A stretch of 6,718 bases of DNA from DATKQI01 sp035532755. GTDB taxonomy: Bacteria; Pseudomonadota; Alphaproteobacteria; Acetobacterales; Acetobacteraceae. The DNA lies in assembly GCA_035532755.1 (NCBI GenBank), contig DATKQI010000257.1, positions 1-6,718 on the forward strand, in the 5' to 3' direction. How positions within the stretch are numbered: position 1 is the first letter of the stretch; each line of letters begins with the position of its first letter. Positions 4,153 to 6,718 of the stretch are shown piece after piece. The notes below the pieces were generated by a model that saw only the letters and a program-made list of their open reading frames with translations, made no database searches and had not been told where the DNA came from. The position numbers and the translations under genes are program-made.

Positions 4153-6718
4153 ACCTGTTCTCCATCCCGCCGGACGCCCCGTTCCTGGATGCGCTGGCGG
4201 CGAGCTGGCTGAAGCAGGGTGCGGCGGGTGATCCGCTCGCCGTCGCGCGCGGGCTGATCCTGCTGCCCACCCGCCGCGCCGCCCGGGCGTTGGCAGAAGC
4301 CTTCCTGCGCGCCACGGACGGGCGGCCGCTGCTGCTGCCGCGCATCACCGCGCTGGGCGCGCTGGACGAGGCGCCGCTGGCGTTGGCCGGCGCGCTCGAC
4401 CTGCCGCCCCCGGTCGCACAGCCGCAGCGCCTCGCCGTGCTCAGCCGGCTCATCCTCGCGCTGGAGGGCCGGTTCGGCGCCCCGCGCGCGCTGGAGGCGG
4501 CCTGGAAGCTCGCCGCCGACCTCGCCGCGCTGATGGACGAGGCGGAGCGGGCGGAGATCGACCTCGCCGCCCGCCTGCCGGACGCGGTGCCGGGGGGGCT
4601 CGCCCGGCATTGGGAGATGACGCTCGATTTCCTGCGCATCGTCACCCGCGCCTGGCCGGACTGGCTGGCGGAGAACGGGCTGATGAACCCGGCCGCGCGG
4701 CAGGTGCGGCTGCTCGATGCGCAGGCCCGCGCCTGGCGGGATGCGCCGCCGGACCATCCGGTGGTGGTGGCCGGCGCCACCGGCGGCATCCCCGCGGTGG
4801 CGCGGCTGCTGCGCGTGGTCGCCGCGCTGCCGCAGGGCCGGGTGGCGCTGCCGGGGCTGGATGCCGCGCTGCCGGATGTGGCGTGGGAGGCGCTGGACGA
4901 CGCGCATCCCCAGGCCGGGCTGCAACGGCTGCTCACCGGCCTGGGTGCGGCGCGGGGCGATGTGCGGCCGTGGCCCGCCGCGCCGTCGGCGGTGCCGGCG
5001 GGCCGGCCGGCGCTGCTGTCCCGCGCCCTGCTGCCGGCCGCCGCACTCGCCACGTGGCGGGAGGAGGTGGCGGCGGAGACGCACGGACTGTTCCGCCTGT
5101 ACCCGGCGGACGCGCAGGAGGAGGCGCTGGCGATCGCGCTGGTGCTGCGCGATGCGCTGGAGCGGCCGGGCGCGCGGGCCGCGCTGGTCACGCCGGATCG
5201 TGCGCTGGCTGGGCGGGTGGCGGCCGAACTGCTGCGCTTCGGCATCGTCGCCGACGACAGCGCCGGGGAGAAGCTGGCGGACACGCCGCCCGCGGTGCTG
5301 CTGCGGCTGCTGGCCGGCGCGCTGGGCGCGGGCTTCGCCCCGGTGCCGTTGCTGGCCCTGCTGAAGCACCCGCTGGTGGCGTGCGGGCTCGCGCCGGCCG
5401 CGGCGCGGGGGGCGGCGCGCGCGCTGGAACGCGCCTGCCTGCGCGGCCCGCGGCCCGCGCCCGGCCTGAACGGCATCCGCCGCGCGCTCGATCAGGCTGC
5501 CGATGTCGATCCGGCCGTGCCGGATCTGTTGGTGCGGTTCGAGGTTGCGCTGCACCCCCTTCTGCGCACGACCAACCCGCCGGCGGCGCCGGCGGCACTG
5601 CTCGCCGCGCTGATCGCGGCCGCCGAAGGGCTGGCAGCGACCGACACGACGCCCGGCCCCGCGCGGCTGTGGGCGGCCGAGGAGGGGGAGGCGCTGGCCG
5701 CGCATCTGGCGCAGACCGGTGCCGCGCTCGACGGCCTGCCGGAGAGCATCGCGGCGAGCCCGGCCGGCCTCATCGATGCGCTGCTGGAGGGGCCGGTGGT
5801 GCGCACCCGCCGCAGCCTGCGCGGCCGCGGCGGGGCGGAGCATCCGCGGGTGTTCATCTGGGGCCTGCTGGAGGCACGGCTGCAATCGGCCGAGGTGATG
5901 GTGCTCGGCGGCCTCGTCGAAGGCGTCTGGCCGCCCGCGACCGATCCCGGCCCCTGGCTCAGCCGGCAGATGCGCGCCGCCGTGGGCCTGCCCGCCGCCG
6001 AGGAGCGGATCGGCCAGGCGGCGCATGATTTCGTCGCGGCGGCCTGTGCCGCGCCGGTGGTGGTGCTGAGCGCGCCGCGCCGGCGGGATGGCGCGCCGGC
6101 CGTACCCGCGCGCTGGCTGGTACGGCTGGATGCGCTGCTGGCCGGCCAGGGGCAGGCGCTGCCCGCCCATCCCGCCGTGCACTGGGCGCGCGCGCTCGAC
6201 CAGCCTGAAGGCCCGCCGGACCCCGCCCGCCCGCCACGGCCCCGCCCACCGGTGGCGCTGCGCCCGCGCCGGCTGCGGGTGACTGAGATCGAGACCTGGC
6301 TCGCCGATCCCTATGCCATCTACGCCCGCCATGTGCTGCGCCTCGATGAGCTTGCCGGGCTGGACGAGCGCACCGACGCCGCCGACTACGGGGTGCTGGT
6401 GCACCGGGCGATCCATCGCTTCCTGGAGACGGCGTGGCCAGGCCTGCCGGACGACGCGCCGGCACGCCTGCGCGCGGCAATGGACGGTGAATTGCTGCGC
6501 GCGGCGTTGCGCCCCGCCCTGGCCGCATGGTGGCGGCCCCGGCTGTACCGCATCGCAGACTGGGTTGCCGCGGAGGAAGCGCGCCGCCGCGCGGCGACCC
6601 CGCTCGCCGCACTCGGGATGGAGGTCGCGGGCGAATGGCGCTTCGACGCGCCCGCCGGCCCGTTCACGCTGCGCGGCCGCGCCGACCGGATCGAGCGCCG
6701 CGCCGACGGGAGCATCGC
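4149..6718 (+). CDS. addB: Double-strand break repair protein AddB (3' end outside window)
   Basis: AddB is the nuclease partner of the AddAB helicase-nuclease, which resects DNA double-strand ends to a Chi-like site and loads RecA. The frame starts at the GTG at 4149, overlapping the previous stop (GTGA), and runs without a stop for 856 codons to the window edge. Diagnostic segments are GLILLPTRRAARALAEAF (35-52) and LLPRITALGALDE (62-74) at the N-terminus, AADLAALMDEAERAEID (122-138), DAQEEALAIALVLRDAL (321-337), HPRVFIWGLLEARLQSAEVM (565-584), and GGLVEGVWPPATDPGPWLSR (587-606). The PD-(D/E)XK nuclease domain begins near 709 with LRVTEIETWLADPYAIYARH, then YGVLVHRAIHRFLE (747-760) and LRGRADRIE (841-849). 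Asp846 is the likely metal ligand; the downstream D-Y-K-T motif falls beyond the window. The N-terminal region lacks a Walker A P-loop, as expected for alphaproteobacterial AddB, where AddA is the motor. addA would be expected next. Confidence 0.95.
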   Translation, partial: MNLFSIPPDAPFLDALAASWLKQGAAGDPLAVARGLILLPTRRAARALAEAFLRATDGRPLLLPRITALGALDEAPLALAGALDLPPPVAQPQRLAVLSRLILALEGRFGAPRALEAAWKLAADLAALMDEAERAEIDLAARLPDAVPGGLARHWEMTLDFLRIVTRAWPDWLAENGLMNPAARQVRLLDAQARAWRDAPPDHPVVVAGATGGIPAVARLLRVVAALPQGRVALPGLDAALPDVAWEALDDAHPQAGLQRLLTGLGAARGDVRPWPAAPSAVPAGRPALLSRALLPAAALATWREEVAAETHGLFRLYPADAQEEALAIALVLRDALERPGARAALVTPDRALAGRVAAELLRFGIVADDSAGEKLADTPPAVLLRLLAGALGAGFAPVPLLALLKHPLVACGLAPAAARGAARALERACLRGPRPAPGLNGIRRALDQAADVDPAVPDLLVRFEVALHPLLRTTNPPAAPAALLAALIAAAEGLAATDTTPGPARLWAAEEGEALAAHLAQTGAALDGLPESIAASPAGLIDALLEGPVVRTRRSLRGRGGAEHPRVFIWGLLEARLQSAEVMVLGGLVEGVWPPATDPGPWLSRQMRAAVGLPAAEERIGQAAHDFVAAACAAPVVVLSAPRRRDGAPAVPARWLVRLDALLAGQGQALPAHPAVHWARALDQPEGPPDPARPPRPRPPVALRPRRLRVTEIETWLADPYAIYARHVLRLDELAGLDERTDAADYGVLVHRAIHRFLETAWPGLPDDAPARLRAAMDGELLRAALRPALAAWWRPRLYRIADWVAAEEARRRAATPLAALGMEVAGEWRFDAPAGPFTLRGRADRIERRADGSI

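Noticed and set aside
4610..6028. Plus-strand Gly/Ala/Arg-rich frame inside addB
   Set aside because: It is a composition shadow in another frame, and its sequence is almost only GCG/GGC/CGG-type codons.
3942..6416. Long minus-strand open frame (about 824 codons) antisense to addB
   Set aside because: Its translation is Arg/Gln/Gly/Pro-rich with no recognisable domain. It mirrors the codon bias of addB, whose plus-strand frame carries clear family motifs throughout. Such frames are expected in GC-rich DNA.

Overview
The window is about 6.7 kb of very GC-rich DNA (estimated by eye at about 70%). It carries tightly packed bacterial chromosomal genes with strong G/C third-position bias, so most frames stay open by chance. 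The gene set and protein signatures point to an alphaproteobacterium, most likely in or near the Acetobacteraceae/Rhodospirillales. The pointers are FtsK with a gamma domain, a thioredoxin-reductase-like ferredoxin-NADP reductase, a tsaE / MurU-like nucleotidyltransferase / addB run, and an AddB of the alphaproteobacterial type. The assignment rests on recalled family features, not on a search.

Layout: positions 1-336 are the 3' end of ftsK on the plus strand, covering the end of the motor domain, an acidic linker and the DNA-reading gamma winged helix. It converges on a minus-strand Nramp-related metal transporter (346-1689). The two stop codons form the ends of one perfect 15-nt palindrome. 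Upstream of the transporter, after a 111-nt gap and on the same strand, is a ferredoxin/flavodoxin-NADP+ reductase (1801-2865). A 73-nt divergent spacer separates it from a plus-strand operon: tsaE (2939-3415), a MurU-like sugar-1-phosphate nucleotidyltransferase (3412-4152) and addB (4149 to the window end, incomplete). Each junction in this operon is a 4-nt stop/start overlap.

How they work together: the right-hand operon joins three housekeeping jobs, tRNA t6A modification, peptidoglycan-sugar recycling and recombinational DNA break repair. It is held together by translational coupling rather than by a shared pathway. The left half holds chromosome segregation (FtsK), metal transport and flavin electron transfer.

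I found no mobile element, CRISPR array, tRNA or rRNA, and no clear undescribed multi-gene system. The points most worth a second look are: the Nramp-like protein with non-canonical metal-site motifs (DPSG and SPY in place of DPGN and MPH); the absence of an amgK kinase gene between tsaE and the MurU-like gene, together with a His in place of the expected second metal-binding Asp in that enzyme; and the palindrome holding both convergent stop codons.
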